Positions 30,741 through 31,961 of a DNA stretch of 31,961 bases are shown here, piece by piece. The stretch spans positions 1 through 31,961 of the forward strand of contig QKYT01001026.1 in the NCBI GenBank assembly GCA_003550305.1. The letters are read 5' to 3'. The DNA is from Glomus cerebriforme. Its lineage: Eukaryota; Glomeromycota; Glomeromycetes; Glomerales; Glomeraceae. The position numbers and the translations under genes were made by a program. Each line of letters opens with the position of its first letter. The first letter of the stretch is position 1. The notes below the pieces were generated by a model that saw nothing but the letters and a program-made list of their open reading frames with translations, ran no database searches and had not been told where the DNA came from.

Positions 30741-31221
30741 TATAAATTTTTTGTAGTTAATTAATTTATTATATATGTATGATTATATCGAAGTCAGAAA
30801 ATCAAATTGATGCACATTATAATTTATAATACAAGATGTAGCATTTAATATTATTTTCTTTTAATGAATAATATAAATCTTTATTAATTATAAAAAAATC
30901 AATTTAAATTCTATAATTTAAATATTTTTAAAATAAAATAAAACTTATTTATTCATTTTATTGGCCAAAATATAATTTCTGTCTAGTCTAATTTTGGCTA
31001 AAATTAGTTAGAAATTTTTGCTAGAATTAAAAAACTATGAAAATCTGGGTTTAAATTTTAAATCTGAATTTAGTTCAAAAAATTTATGAAATTAAAATTC
31101 TGGTTCAGACCCAGCCCAAGTGGATTTAAAATTAATATTTACTAGCTGGATTCAAATTTGGATCAGATTTAGACTAGATTTTAGATCTAAATCTGGCTTA
31201 TTACAGATCTCTACATTCAGT

Positions 31222-31961
31222 ATTACTGTATTAGCATATATATTAAGGAGCATGATTGGTTAAATTTTTTGGTTATAGAAAAGGAATTATGGAAATGGAT
31301 TGATCAGCATACACAAATTTGCAAATATTCTTTTAACATAAGAAAGTGCAAAGATTAAAACTGCTGCAGATAACTACATGTATCTGAAATTTATAATATT
31401 TTATCTGCAAATAATAGTTTTTTACCACTCATTATATAAGGTTATGATAGTTATTTTTTAAATTTAATTTATATTTTGAATTACTTTGAAAAAAATCTGC
31501 CAGACTATGATAAGCATTGTTCTAGCATTATTTCAGATATATATCATAGCTTCACATGCCAAAAATACTTTAATAAAAGCATTTTTAAAGCAACACATTA
31601 GAATAACTCATTTAAATAAAAGAATGTGAAATAAAAGAGTAGTAACCCTATAAGAAAACTGTATGTATACAGAATTGATATATTTTTATATTCAGAAAAA
31701 ATGTATAATGTATTCTAAAAATCTGTATCATATGATCGTAATTATTACGTATAAAAAAAAATCAATTCAGTATAAAAATTAAGGAAAAAGACAGAATTAC
31801 GAACCCTTAAATACGTAAATTATATATATTATATACATTTTTGTTACTTTTTATACGTTAATTCCATATTATATATACATTAATTTTATATTTTATATAC
31901 TTTTAATAAATTAAATTTTGGGCAAAATTATAATACTAAATTTATTAATTTCATTTTATAT
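31222..31961. other. AT-rich right flank; no gene supported
   Basis: After the right hAT target duplication the sequence is AT-rich. A frame at about 31440-31601 (+) is open for about 53 codons (YDSYFLNLIYILNYFEKNLP then DYDKHCSSIISDIYHSF) without a usable start, possibly a relic of the split target gene. The last 250 bases are low-complexity A/T. Confidence 0.35.

Larger units (their letters stand above)
29158..31213. mobile_element. Non-autonomous hAT-type element with perfect 8-bp target duplication, carrying a nested Tc1
   Basis: The ends are TAGAAGTCTGCATTTGGCCA on the left and the reverse complement of TAGAGATCTGTAATAAGCCA on the right, imperfect inverted repeats of hAT form. Both sides are flanked by CATTCAGT (29150-29157 and 31214-31221), an exact 8-bp target duplication, the hallmark size for hAT. 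Subterminal regions (about 29190-29330 and 31000-31200) carry repeated CCAGCCCAG, TCTGAACTGG and GGATCAGATT motifs. There is no hAT transposase inside. Without the nested Tc1 the element would be about 730 bp. Confidence 0.85.

Overview
The window is strongly AT-rich eukaryotic nuclear DNA with short GT-AG introns. It reads like a fungal genome, most likely an arbuscular mycorrhizal fungus (Glomeromycotina, Rhizophagus-like). The reasons are a TKL-type kinase fused to Sel1 repeats, a BTB-BACK protein, a broken SAM-like exon, a two-RRM SR splicing factor, and many decayed DNA transposons of families common in those genomes. No database search was possible, so the taxonomic call is inference.

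Layout. At 1-215 (minus) is the first exon of a small secreted protein, cut by the window edge. At 217-783 is an open-frame relic, then about 1.3 kb without a clear gene. At 2140-4808 (+) is a five-exon kinase-Sel1 gene whose frame I could close exactly (784 aa). At 4809-6020 are several short repeats. At 6021-7039 (minus) is a two-exon BTB-BACK gene (304 aa) without a recognisable C-terminal TLDc domain. At 7040-8400 are a small signal-peptide ORF and a broken kinase fragment. At 8556-8725 is a foldback element. From 9080 to 13202 lie a hAT transposase pseudogene (+) and a MULE transposase pseudogene (minus). From 14520 to 16260 is a T-rich region with several short exon-like blocks that resemble each other. 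From 17500 to 19640 is a decayed fungal DDE endonuclease transposase, followed by a SAM-like relic at 19850. At 20691-21637 (minus) is a six-exon DUF3455-like gene (175 aa). At 22291 is a perfect 34-bp palindrome. At 23343-23880 (+) is a frameshifted multi-pass membrane protein. At 24441-25507 are inverted repeats around a broken gene fragment. At 25958-27815 (minus) is a six-exon SR splicing factor (283 aa). From 28372 to the end is repeat-rich DNA with a Tc1/mariner copy nested inside a hAT-type element that has a perfect 8-bp target duplication.

The intact genes (kinase-Sel1, BTB-BACK, DUF3455, SR factor) do not form an obvious pathway. They are islands in a transposon graveyard. The clearest common signal is the way the transposons have decayed: many premature stops, and changes at expected catalytic positions, are what single C-to-T or G-to-A transitions would give. 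The most testable functional idea is the oversized intron of the SR gene, which splits the SWQDLKD signature and differs in base composition from its AT-rich neighbours. I found no convincing new multi-gene system.
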